A DNA stretch of 45,315 nt. Origin: a virus. The stretch covers positions 1 to 45,315 of IMG/VR virus record IMGVR_UViG_3300047472_000458. One strand, 5' to 3'. Below, piece after piece: positions 7,729 through 15,034 of this stretch. The position numbers and the translations under genes were made by a program. Position 1 is the stretch's first letter. Every line of letters starts with the position of its first letter. A model generated the notes under the pieces. It saw only the letters and a program-made list of their open reading frames with translations, searched no databases and was not told where the DNA came from.

Positions 7729-7983
7729 TTAGCCCAAGATATACGACTCCCCATAGTAGAAAACCCGCCAGGAGGCGGGTTTTCGGACGTGGATAAACCA
7801 CGTTGGATCGAATTTTGGTGGAGGCGGAGGGAATCGAACCTGCGGAATTTGAGCGCTCATGCGGGTTTCACTCGGCATGTTGGCAGAAAGCTGGCATTCA
7901 GGTGGCACGATCACAAGCTCACCATCCACCACCTGAGCCACCAGCTCCGCACCGCGCGGCGTGATGACGTGGAAGTCCATCAC
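7729..7983 (-). CDS. short prophage gene running through the attachment site
   Basis: An 84-residue frame that starts by ATGA overlap with the Rz gene stop. Its first 35 or so residues (MMDFHVITPRGAELVAQVVD, then GELVIVPPE) look like a normal small phage protein. From about residue 45 it translates the tRNA remnant and terminator, and ends in satellite-side DNA. The original gene was therefore probably altered at its 3' end when the prophage integrated. No family recognised. Confidence 0.5.
   Translation of the reverse strand: MMDFHVITPRGAELVAQVVDGELVIVPPECQLSANMPSETRMSAQIPQVRFPPPPPKFDPTWFIHVRKPASWRVFYYGESYILG
7760..7783. terminator. bidirectional terminator between the two elements
   Basis: AAAACCCGCC-AGGA-GGCGGGTTTT is a perfect 10-bp stem with a 4-nt loop and T-runs on both strands. 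It stands between the integrase promoter region and the att remnant, and would insulate satellite and prophage from each other. Confidence 0.85.
7816..7840 (-). other. attachment-site remnant: 3' end of a tRNA-type gene
   Basis: Read on the minus strand this is GGTTCGATTCCCTCC followed by GCCTCCACCA, that is, a T-loop, the 3' half of the T-stem, the acceptor strand and CCA. The sequence upstream of it (7841 onward) does not pair with the T-stem and shows no anticodon arm, so only the 3' end remains. The intact gene should start with GGAGGCG. This is expected where an integrase has recombined into a tRNA 3' end, here at the border of satellite and prophage. The tRNA identity cannot be decided from this piece. 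Confidence 0.7.
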
Positions 7984-8468
7984 GGCACCATGCCTTCATC
8001 CTGAAGCACGCGCTGGCATGCGCGTCCCGTGGCCAGGTCTTCCTCGACGGCCAGCTTCAGCGCGACAAGATCTCGCTCAACGTCTGGTCGAACCAGCCGG
8101 CCGGGTGGATCGGTGCTGTCGCCGCCGGTGGCGCCTTGCGTTTCGGTGGGGGCGGCAGGTCGGTCACCACATACGCCGGTACCGACGTACACGCGCTGAG
8201 TAACAATGCGCTCGCGAACAGGCTGAACCTCTTCATGCTTTTTCTCCGTAATGGTTGCGTTGCTGGCGGCCTGGCGCGCGGCCTCGGCTGCGTTGGTTTC
8301 GGTGCGTGCGTGGACGGCCTTGGCGTCCGCCTCGGCGCGTTCGGCGATCGCGGCGGCGTGGCCCGCAGCGTACCGATCGGCGCCGTACCAGCGCAGGCCG
8401 AAGAAGCCGGCCACGGCCAGCACGACCGCCAGCAGCACGGCGGCCACGAGACGTTCCAGCGCGCTCAC
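7980..8468 (-). CDS. Rz-like inner-membrane spanin
   Basis: A 162-residue protein with one N-terminal transmembrane segment (about 7-28, LVAAVLLAVVLAVAGFFGL) and then a long charged, alanine-rich helical periplasmic region, typical of i-spanins that join inner and outer membrane in the last step of lysis. It overlaps the lysozyme stop by ATGA and completely contains the Rz1-like o-spanin frame at 8057-8236. The holin-lysozyme-Rz/Rz1 order is the classical lysis cassette of tailed phages of Gram-negative hosts. Confidence 0.88.
   Translation of the reverse strand: MSALERLVAAVLLAVVLAVAGFFGLRWYGADRYAAGHAAAIAERAEADAKAVHARTETNAAEAARQAASNATITEKKHEEVQPVRERIVTQRVYVGTGVCGDRPAAPTETQGATGGDSTDPPGRLVRPDVERDLVALKLAVEEDLATGRACQRVLQDEGMVP
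8057..8236 (-). CDS. Rz1-like outer-membrane spanin lipoprotein, embedded in Rz
   Basis: A 59-residue frame lies wholly within the Rz-like gene in another reading frame. It begins MKRFSLFASALLLSAC, a short lipoprotein signal with lipobox LSAC and lipidated Cys16. The mature part contains the proline-rich stretch DLPPPPKRKAPP and is free of transmembrane segments. Both traits, and the embedded position, are diagnostic of Rz1 o-spanins, which pair with Rz across the periplasm. Confidence 0.85.
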   Translation of the reverse strand: MKRFSLFASALLLSACTSVPAYVVTDLPPPPKRKAPPAATAPIHPAGWFDQTLSEILSR

Positions 8469-8920
8469 GATGGAATCCCGTCGTCCATGAACAGCTTAGC
8501 CTCGGCCGCGCGGCGCGTGACCAGGCCGGGCAGTACGTCGGCGCCGGCGAACGTCCAGCGCTTGAATTGCTCGGCCGCTGCCTTGTAGTTGCGCTTGTTC
8601 AGCAGGATCAGCAGCGTTGATTCCGCGAGCCGCGTCGTGCCGAGGTTGAACGTGAACGACACCAGGGCGTCGAACATGCTCTGCGTGATCGGCGCCTTCA
8701 CCAGCGTCTGCACGCCGTCGACAGCGTCGGCCAGGTCCTGCGTCAGCCAGACGTCGGCCTGCTGGATCGAGCAGCGGTCGCCCATGCGCACGCCGCGTGT
8801 GTGGCCGATACCGATGGTGGGAATGCCCTTCGAGTCGCGGTATGCTTCCAGGCGGCAGCCTTCGAACTGGCGGATCAGCGCGCGACAGGCGCCGGATGGT
8901 TTCAGGTCGGTGGCTTTCAT
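8465..8920 (-). CDS. phage lysozyme (endolysin, GH24)
   Basis: A 151-residue muramidase of the T4/P22 lysozyme family (glycoside hydrolase 24). The catalytic triad spacing of T4 lysozyme (E-8-D-5-T) is conserved: Glu20 in FEGCRLEAY, Asp29 in YRDSKGIP and Thr35 in PTIGIGHT. A second family motif is DALVSFTFNLGTTRL. There is no signal peptide or SAR segment, so release needs the holin encoded next to it. It is coupled by ATGA to the holin gene upstream and the Rz gene downstream. Confidence 0.95.
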   Translation of the reverse strand: MKATDLKPSGACRALIRQFEGCRLEAYRDSKGIPTIGIGHTRGVRMGDRCSIQQADVWLTQDLADAVDGVQTLVKAPITQSMFDALVSFTFNLGTTRLAESTLLILLNKRNYKAAAEQFKRWTFAGADVLPGLVTRRAAEAKLFMDDGIPS

Positions 8921-9258
8921 TGCGGATCCTTCGGGGTGGGGAATTTCGTGTCAGCCCAGTTGCTGACCCAGACCTCGGCCTTGAACAGCGCGCGGCTGCC
9001 CATGTGCGAGGTGATGCCGACCAGGGCGGCCGTCAGGTCCTGCGAGTAGCCTTGCCACTGGCAGAGCTTGAAGGTGATGAAGCCGACAAGGGCAGACGTC
9101 GCCATCTCGCCCATGAACTCGGTGAGGTTCCAGGCGCGCACGTGGCCGGCCTTGAGCTTCTGGTAGAACGAGACGAAGCCGCCGAGCAGCGCGGCGCCGA
9201 CGATCCAGGCCCAGGTGAGCAGCACGTCCCAGGTGCCAGGGGTAGGGGATTGGTTCAT
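8917..9258 (-). CDS. LydA-like holin
   Basis: A 113-residue small membrane protein resembling the P1 LydA holin family (PF16083): LLTWAWIVGAALLGGFVSFY is the first membrane segment, a charged region with NLTEFMGEMATSALVGFITF follows, and a final hydrophobic stretch LTAALVGITSHMG ends it. Such proteins time lysis by opening the inner membrane for the lysozyme. The start at 9258 is preceded by GAAAGAG; a longer frame upstream would cross the terminator at 9271-9299. Confidence 0.85.
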   Translation of the reverse strand: MNQSPTPGTWDVLLTWAWIVGAALLGGFVSFYQKLKAGHVRAWNLTEFMGEMATSALVGFITFKLCQWQGYSQDLTAALVGITSHMGSRALFKAEVWVSNWADTKFPTPKDPQ

Positions 9259-9270
9259 GGACTCTTTCAG

Positions 9271-9299
9271 GAAAAGAAAAGACCGCCTCGAAGGCGGTC
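9271..9299 (-). terminator. Rho-independent terminator before the lysis cassette
   Basis: Read leftward, GACCGCCT-TCG-AGGCGGTC is followed by TTTTCTTTTC. It closes the transcript of the large virion genes and precedes the holin gene, so lysis expression probably needs read-through by the antiterminator. Confidence 0.8.
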
Positions 9300-9387
9300 T
9301 ATAATTGTTGAAACTACAAGGGGAACTGCCGTGCACTACGATCCGATCCAGCTGGGCGCCATGCTTGCCTACGTCATCAACGCCTGG

Positions 9388-11562
9388 TTAGCGTCCCGCC
9401 GCTCGAAGTAGCCGGCGCTGCTTTTCCTCTTCGGTCTCCAGGCCCATGAAGGCGGCCGGTGACACGCCCAGTCCGGCGCCGCGCAGCAATGGCGCCGCGG
9501 ACTGGCCGGGCAGGGTGATGTTGGCCGGCACGTCGAGCGCGCGGCCGGACTTCACGCCCAGCATGATGTTTTCGAGCGGCTCGCCCAGCGCCTGTTTGCC
9601 GAACGGGATCTTCGACAGCAGGCCGCTGCTCAGGAAGCGATCTAGGATCGCGCCCGCGGCGCCGGCCGTGTTCGAGTTGTTCACGGCGCTGCCGGTTGGC
9701 TGGAACTGCTCGTACCGCGACGTGCGCCCGATCGCATTCAGCTGCGCGATCTCGCCCTTGTCGAAGAACAGGTTCAGCTTGCGCTCGCCGATGGCCTGCA
9801 GCGCCTTGTCGTAGTTCGAGCTGCTGAAGTTGCCCACCTCGTCCGCCGCGCCGCCCAGCGCCTTGCTCTTGAGGTGCGCAACGATCTGCTCGCGCACCGC
9901 CTGCATCGCATCTGGGCTGCCTTTGATCTGGTTCTTCAACTGGGCCACGCTCATGACGCTGGCACCGTTGCCGCTGCCGATGACGAACTGCTGGACGAAC
10001 TTGTCGGGCTCAACGCCGTCGCGGATGGCTTGCAGGGCTGGCGTTTTCTCGACGGTCTGCATCCAGGCGCGATTCGCGGCGCGCGCTTGGCCGAAGGCGT
10101 CGATCGCTTCCTGACCCAGGTTCTGCATCGGCGCGCCCAGCCCGCTGTTCAGCGGTGCGATCTGGTCGCCACCATTGAACGGCGCCGGCCGCGCGCGCTG
10201 CACCAGCGGGGTTTCGTCCAGCGCCTGGCGCACTAGGCCCAGCGCATGCCGCACGTTGCCGTCGCTGGCGTTGCGCTGCAGGCGCCCGATCCCGGTCTTG
10301 AACTGCTCTGCGATTTCGACGTTTAGCGGGATGTCGCCGCCGGCGAAGCCGTTCAGCTTGTTGCGGATGTCCGGCGTCAGAAAGCTTTCGACGTTGGCAT
10401 CGTGCAGCAGGTCGGCGGCGCGGTTCGTGAACGCGACGTGGTCGAGGTTCGCGCTGCGGCCGGCGCTGTCCCGTGCGCGGTCGTACAGGCTGCCGATGGC
10501 GGCCTGCTCCGCATCGTTCACGCCATGCAGCGCGGACATGATCCGGTTTGCACCGCCGATCGCATCATCGGTAGCGCCGGCGCCCAGGTCGTTCAGCCCG
10601 TTGATCAGCAGCCGATTGTTCTGGTTCTGCGTCTGGGCCAGCTGCTGCGCCACGCGATCCTTGCTGTTCGCCCCCAGCTTCGCCAGGTTCCGCTGCTGCG
10701 TGACGATGGCCGGATCCAGGGTCAGGCCGGCGGCCGTCGGCGTCAGGCCGGTGAGGCGGTAGTCGGCGAGGCGACGCACCGCATCAGGCGATATCTGGTT
10801 GTCGGTGCGGAATGCTGCGGCCACATCGTTGCGGATACTCTGCGCCACCTTCGGCTGCAGGTCTTCCAGCGTAATGCCGGAATCCTGCAGCGCCTGGTTA
10901 ATGGTGATATCGATCTGCGCGGCCTGCTGCGGCGTCGGCGCAGCGCGCTTTGCGGCCTGGCGCGCCACGGCGCCGGCGACACGCTGCCCGCCAGCCAACG
11001 CGGCCGGCGCGGCGACGCCAGCGGCCAGCGAGGCCAGGAGCTGCGACGTATCGTTGCCGCCGGTTTCGCGCGTGTAGCCGCCCGCGCCGCCGGCAGCAGC
11101 GGCCGAGGCCAGTTGCTGCGCCGGATTCGCGGCCAGCGCGCGCGCCACGGCCTGCGTGGCGCCGGTGGCGCGGCCCGCCAGCGCGCCAGCAGCGCCCAGC
11201 GGCACGGCGCCCCCGGCCAGCGTGCGCGCCGCATCGCCGACAACACGCTCCTGCGAGGTGCGCGGCTTCGGCAGATTGACCAGGTCGGCCAGCGTGCCAC
11301 CGATATCTGCCGTCGCGGCGTTGCCCAGGATCGGGCGAGCCAGCGTGCGCAGCGGATTGCCGACCAGCGCGTCGAACGTGCCGCCCAGGCCTTCCAAAGC
11401 GTAACGCGCGGTCAGCCCCGCCTGGCGCGGCGCATCGGCGATCGCGTCGTTCAACTGCTCGCCGAAGCCTTTCTTCTTCGGCGCCGGCGCGTCGTAGCGG
11501 TCGAACGGGTTGACCGCTTTCGTGGCCGGCTTTTCGTCGTATTGGTCGAATGGATTTGCCAT
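9388..11562 (-). CDS. large internal virion / DNA ejection protein (putative)
   Basis: A 724-residue protein with a duplicated N-terminal motif (NPFDQYD and NPFDRYD) and a very alanine- and glycine-rich, helical, partly hydrophobic region from about 60 to 200. A long soluble helical part follows. This composition, and the position as last of three large genes between the tail hub gene and the lysis cassette, fit the ejection proteins of podoviruses (P22 gp16/gp20, T7 gp14-16). No lytic transglycosylase motif is evident. The function is inferred from context and composition. Confidence 0.6.
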   Translation of the reverse strand: MANPFDQYDEKPATKAVNPFDRYDAPAPKKKGFGEQLNDAIADAPRQAGLTARYALEGLGGTFDALVGNPLRTLARPILGNAATADIGGTLADLVNLPKPRTSQERVVGDAARTLAGGAVPLGAAGALAGRATGATQAVARALAANPAQQLASAAAAGGAGGYTRETGGNDTSQLLASLAAGVAAPAALAGGQRVAGAVARQAAKRAAPTPQQAAQIDITINQALQDSGITLEDLQPKVAQSIRNDVAAAFRTDNQISPDAVRRLADYRLTGLTPTAAGLTLDPAIVTQQRNLAKLGANSKDRVAQQLAQTQNQNNRLLINGLNDLGAGATDDAIGGANRIMSALHGVNDAEQAAIGSLYDRARDSAGRSANLDHVAFTNRAADLLHDANVESFLTPDIRNKLNGFAGGDIPLNVEIAEQFKTGIGRLQRNASDGNVRHALGLVRQALDETPLVQRARPAPFNGGDQIAPLNSGLGAPMQNLGQEAIDAFGQARAANRAWMQTVEKTPALQAIRDGVEPDKFVQQFVIGSGNGASVMSVAQLKNQIKGSPDAMQAVREQIVAHLKSKALGGAADEVGNFSSSNYDKALQAIGERKLNLFFDKGEIAQLNAIGRTSRYEQFQPTGSAVNNSNTAGAAGAILDRFLSSGLLSKIPFGKQALGEPLENIMLGVKSGRALDVPANITLPGQSAAPLLRGAGLGVSPAAFMGLETEEEKQRRLLRAAGR

Positions 11563-13200
11563 TTACTTTCCCAGGATAGATGCTGCGGCGCCAGCGCCGT
11601 ACTTCTCGTCGAACGCCGCTTGCAGCGAAGGTTGCATCCGGAGACGCTGGATAGCCGCATTCGGGATGCTGGCGGCCGGCGCCGGCGCGGCGACCGGATT
11701 CGGCACTGTGGTGGCGCCGTGGTCGCCCCCTCGGCCGCTGATTTGGCCGCGCAGGTTGTCGCGCACGTGCTGCGGCGCACGCTGCGCGGCGGCGATCTCC
11801 TGCTGCATTTGGCTCACGATCGCCTCGTAGGCTTCCTGGCTCTTCGCCGTCGACAGCAGCTCGCGAGCATGCTCGTTGTCCGAGACGGTCGCCTTGCCGC
11901 CGCGCGCCATCGCGCCCGCGTAGGCGGTGGCCAGGCCGATATTCGCGGTGGCGAAGCGATTCAGCTCCGGGCTGTTCGTGTTCGAATCGAACATGACCTG
12001 CGCCTTGCCGAACGGGAGGAAGCCAGAGCGCGCCACCTGGCGGCCGGCATCGACGGCCAGCGGCGCGAGCTGTGCCGCCTCGGCGGCTGCGTTCTCGATG
12101 CGCGCGCTGATCGTGCCCGACGTGCGCAAGCCGGCCTTCTGGCCCTGGTAGTCGGCACCGATCGATGCCAGGTCGGCGCCGCTCAGGCCCTGCGACTGCG
12201 CCTGCTGCGCCACGCGCGTGCGCAGCGCCACCAGATTGGCGGCGCCCTGCGCGCCGCGGCCCAGGTTTTGGTAGACGGTCGGGTCGCCGCGCAGTGCCTG
12301 GTCGGCCAGGAAATTCAGCGTCTGGTCGTTCAACGATGGCTCGGTGCCGCCCGCTGCGCGATTCGCTGCATCGCGCCGGTCGGCGGCGATCGAGTCCGGT
12401 GACTGGCCGATCGTGTACTCGGTGCCGACTGGCGTGCTGCTCTTGTCGACGAACTTTACCCGGTTGCCCAAGCGGACTTCGGTGAGATCCGGCTTCGCTC
12501 CGTACTGGCTCACCTCTTGCCGGCCGTCCTTGTACGTGATCACGTTGACGGGCTTGTTGTTACCGTCCAGTGCGACCTCGATCTTGTGCACCTCGGGAAG
12601 GAACTTTGCTGCGCGCTCCCACGCCTTGTTGGCGCCGTCGATGTCGCCTTCCTCGCTCCTGATTTGCGCTTCAGTGGCCGCCCGGTTAAAGAAATCTTGC
12701 GTCGCATTCCCGCGCGCCGCGCCAGCGCTACCGACGCCCGTGGTTGCCGGAGAGCCGCCCTGCAGGCCGCTCTGCTGCTGATATGCTTGCATCCAGTCGG
12801 GCCCGCCAACCTTCGGCGACATGGCGCCGCCGGGCATAGTCGAGGCCATCGGAGCCTGCTGGTCGTCCATCTGCGGTAGTTGCGCGGCGCCGCCCGGCAG
12901 CCGCTTGGCGATGCGCGCGTTGCGCTCGCGCACCATCTGCTGGTTCGCCACGTCGCTCTCGGCGTCCTTGATTTTCAGGCCGAGCAGCTGCTGGTTGAGC
13001 GCGGATGCTTTCCGCTGCTGCTCGCGGTCCTGCGACGCTTGCTGAGCCTGCTGAAACCCTGCCAGGCCTTGCCCCAGAGCCTGGCCGAAGGAGGTTGGGC
13101 GGAGGCTTGGGCCACTCGCCTGCAGCAGCGCGGCGCCGAGACCCAGCAGACCATCTGCCTGATCCGACTTGAGGCCCATAAGATTTTCGAGAAGTCCCAT
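11563..13200 (-). CDS. internal virion protein (putative)
   Basis: A 545-residue, glutamine- and alanine-rich protein. Residues 1-100 (LLGLGAALLQASGPSLRPTS, then GFQQAQQASQDREQQRK) form a coiled-coil-like N-terminus seen in many podovirus structural proteins placed before the ejection genes. The rest is helical and low in cysteine. It ends exactly where the next gene starts and begins 9 bp after its upstream neighbour, so it belongs to the same late operon. No catalytic motif seen. Confidence 0.6.
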   Translation of the reverse strand: MGLLENLMGLKSDQADGLLGLGAALLQASGPSLRPTSFGQALGQGLAGFQQAQQASQDREQQRKASALNQQLLGLKIKDAESDVANQQMVRERNARIAKRLPGGAAQLPQMDDQQAPMASTMPGGAMSPKVGGPDWMQAYQQQSGLQGGSPATTGVGSAGAARGNATQDFFNRAATEAQIRSEEGDIDGANKAWERAAKFLPEVHKIEVALDGNNKPVNVITYKDGRQEVSQYGAKPDLTEVRLGNRVKFVDKSSTPVGTEYTIGQSPDSIAADRRDAANRAAGGTEPSLNDQTLNFLADQALRGDPTVYQNLGRGAQGAANLVALRTRVAQQAQSQGLSGADLASIGADYQGQKAGLRTSGTISARIENAAAEAAQLAPLAVDAGRQVARSGFLPFGKAQVMFDSNTNSPELNRFATANIGLATAYAGAMARGGKATVSDNEHARELLSTAKSQEAYEAIVSQMQQEIAAAQRAPQHVRDNLRGQISGRGGDHGATTVPNPVAAPAPAASIPNAAIQRLRMQPSLQAAFDEKYGAGAAASILGK

Positions 13201-13209
13201 GTTGATCCC

Positions 13210-14391
13210 TTAGAGCAAGCCCTTGAGCTTGTTGAAAATTCCCAGGCCCGACGAAACGCCGCCCAGGATGCCCGCGCCCTGATTGCTGTACAGCGGCTGA
13301 CTGCCGGTCGTGGTCGTCGTCGCGTTGGCATTCAGGTACGGCGACAGCAGACTGTTGATGGCCGAATACTGGTTCAGGTCGTAGTTATTCTGGCTGCTGC
13401 CAGTGTTGTACGCCTGCCCGAGCAGGCCGGACAGCAGGCCCGAGCCGGCCACCGCCGCGCTGTTGTTCTGCTGGTTCTGCTGCGACTGCAGGCCGGCATT
13501 GAACTGGTTGGCCTGCTGCGTCTGGCTAGCGTTGAACTGCGCGGCGTTGTTGCCGACGGCCTGGTTCGCCAGGTTGGCCTGTTGGCCCATGCTGGCGTTC
13601 TGGCTCGCCACGCCGTACTGCTGCGCGCCCAGGCCCTGCGTCGCCGCCAGCGCGCGATTCTGGCCGTTCTCGTAGTTGGCCGCCAGCGCGTTCGCGTTGT
13701 TCGCGCTGTTAGCCAGGCCGATCTGCGTCGTCGAGTCGTTGAGCTGCTTGGTGAAGTCGCTGATCGCGTTGCCTTCGGCGATGCCCTGACGCGAGCCGCC
13801 ATACTGGCCGGCTGCGATGGCGCCACCACGGATCGACGGCAGCACGCTCTTTTGCAGGTTGTCGGTCAGGCTGGCCTGGTTCTGCTGCAACTGCTGGTTC
13901 GTCAGCGCGTTGCCGGCCTGGAGTGAGCTGAGCAGCTTCGACGTGTCGCCACCGTTCAGGAAGCTGTTGTACGAGCCGGTCAGGTCGATGTTGTTCTGCG
14001 CGGGCGCGTTCACCGTCGCGCCCTGGTTCCACAGGACGTTGCCTACGCCAACGCCGCCGCCTGCACTCGGCGCGCCACTGCCGGCCATCAAGCCCTGCGC
14101 AGCCGAATGGATCGAATTCAGGTCGCCGGCGCCGTAGGTGCCGAGGTAGTTGTTGTTGGCGTTGCCGTACTGCGCCAGGCCGGCGTCTTGCGGCTTGTTC
14201 AGTAGCGCGGAATACTGCGAGAGCAGGCCCTGCGAGCCATTGCCGCCGAAAATCAGGTTCTGGATCGCGGGGTCGAGCGTGGTCTGGCTGGTCGAGGTGC
14301 TGGTGGCACTGCCGGATTGCTTACTGCCGCCGCCACCAAGGACGCCGCCGAGCAGTGCGGCACCGCCGCCGAGGATGCTTTCAATTCCCAT
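13210..14391 (-). CDS. glycine/asparagine/glutamine-rich virion protein (putative ejection protein)
   Basis: A 393-residue low-complexity protein. The N-terminus is hydrophobic and glycine-rich (SILGGGAALLGGVLGGGGSK) and could insert into membrane; the middle is rich in Asn, Gln and Ala; the C-terminus is again glycine-rich. Such proteins occur in podovirus late operons as components ejected with DNA. An AGGAG site stands 9 nt before the ATG. The gene begins inside the 3' end of the acetyltransferase-like gene at 14253-14759. Confidence 0.6.
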   Translation of the reverse strand: MGIESILGGGAALLGGVLGGGGSKQSGSATSTSTSQTTLDPAIQNLIFGGNGSQGLLSQYSALLNKPQDAGLAQYGNANNNYLGTYGAGDLNSIHSAAQGLMAGSGAPSAGGGVGVGNVLWNQGATVNAPAQNNIDLTGSYNSFLNGGDTSKLLSSLQAGNALTNQQLQQNQASLTDNLQKSVLPSIRGGAIAAGQYGGSRQGIAEGNAISDFTKQLNDSTTQIGLANSANNANALAANYENGQNRALAATQGLGAQQYGVASQNASMGQQANLANQAVGNNAAQFNASQTQQANQFNAGLQSQQNQQNNSAAVAGSGLLSGLLGQAYNTGSSQNNYDLNQYSAINSLLSPYLNANATTTTTGSQPLYSNQGAGILGGVSSGLGIFNKLKGLL

Positions 14392-14759
14392 TTCTTGGAA
14401 CTCCTATAGATGTTGCCGTGTTTGATGAAGCCAAGCCGCTCGACGAACTCGCGGCCCTGCTCGGTGGTTGCGCTCGTTGTCGCTTCGCCGTGCTCCTCAA
14501 TCACGCGGTTCAGTAGCGCCGCTTCATCCCGCCCGAACCATCGGCCGCGCGCCCAGGGCATCACGCATGCGTGGATCTCCTTCCCGTGCACGAGCACAGC
14601 CCCGCACAAGCGCCCGCGCGCATGCACTGGATGGACTTCGAAGGAGGAAGCGACGGCGGCAAAGGCCGGAAAGGTCATGCCAGCCAGGCGAGGAGCTGCT
14701 GATTTGTAAGCGAGGAGGAGGGCGCGCTGCTGTTCGAGGCTCAGCCCAGAGGCGTCCAT
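14253..14759 (-). CDS. GNAT-like virion-associated protein
   Basis: A 168-residue frame. Residues 1-120 look like an acetyltransferase-type fold related to T7 gp13-like proteins: GRLCGAVLVHGKEIHACVMP, then ALLNRVIEEHGEATTSATTE and the terminal strand FVERLGFIKHGNIYRSSKKW. The last 45 residues overlap the next gene by 139 bp in another frame and are low-complexity, so they may be an incidental extension or a sign of a frameshift. The start overlaps the upstream gene by 19 bp. Confidence 0.65.
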   Translation of the reverse strand: MDASGLSLEQQRALLLAYKSAAPRLAGMTFPAFAAVASSFEVHPVHARGRLCGAVLVHGKEIHACVMPWARGRWFGRDEAALLNRVIEEHGEATTSATTEQGREFVERLGFIKHGNIYRSSKKWELKASSAAVPHCSAASLVAAAVSNPAVPPAPRPARPRSTPRSRT

Positions 14760-15034
14760 ACGCCGTGATTGTTGAAGTAGTAGTAGCCTTCGCCGGAACC
14801 TGGATCCCAGGTCGTCGCGTCCGTGTAGACGATCATCCTGGCGCGCGGATTGGGTGGCGGCGCCGTCATCGGGTTCAGCGATAGCGAGTCGCCCGACAGC
14901 ATCGACATCTGGATCTGCAGCAGCGCCGCTATGCGGTTCAGCTCATCATCCAGGTAGCGCTGTGCGCTCGCCGGCAGGTCGGGAGGCGGCGGGCCCGGTT
15001 TGTACGGCACCGGGGCGAACGTGGTTTTCTTCAA
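14741..15034 (-). CDS. small virion-operon protein, TTG start
   Basis: A 97-residue hypothetical. I chose the TTG at 15034 because it overlaps the TGA of the hub gene (TTGA) and has GGGAG 8 nt upstream. The N-terminus is proline-rich (APVPYKPGPPPPDLP), followed by a helix (QRYLDDELNRIAALLQIQM) and an aromatic end (GEGYYYFNNHGVWTPLG) that may bind another tail part. No family recognised. Confidence 0.7.
   Translation of the reverse strand: MKKTTFAPVPYKPGPPPPDLPASAQRYLDDELNRIAALLQIQMSMLSGDSLSLNPMTAPPPNPRARMIVYTDATTWDPGSGEGYYYFNNHGVWTPLG

Noticed and set aside
7816-7900. A complete tRNA gene
   Set aside because: Only the T-loop, 3' half of the T-stem, acceptor strand and CCA are present; there is no D-arm or anticodon arm and the T-stem does not pair.
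10402-12402. A 666-codon plus-strand frame opposite the ejection-protein genes
   Set aside because: Arginine-, alanine- and glutamine-rich antisense shadow caused by high GC and codon bias; no ribosome site and no family resemblance.
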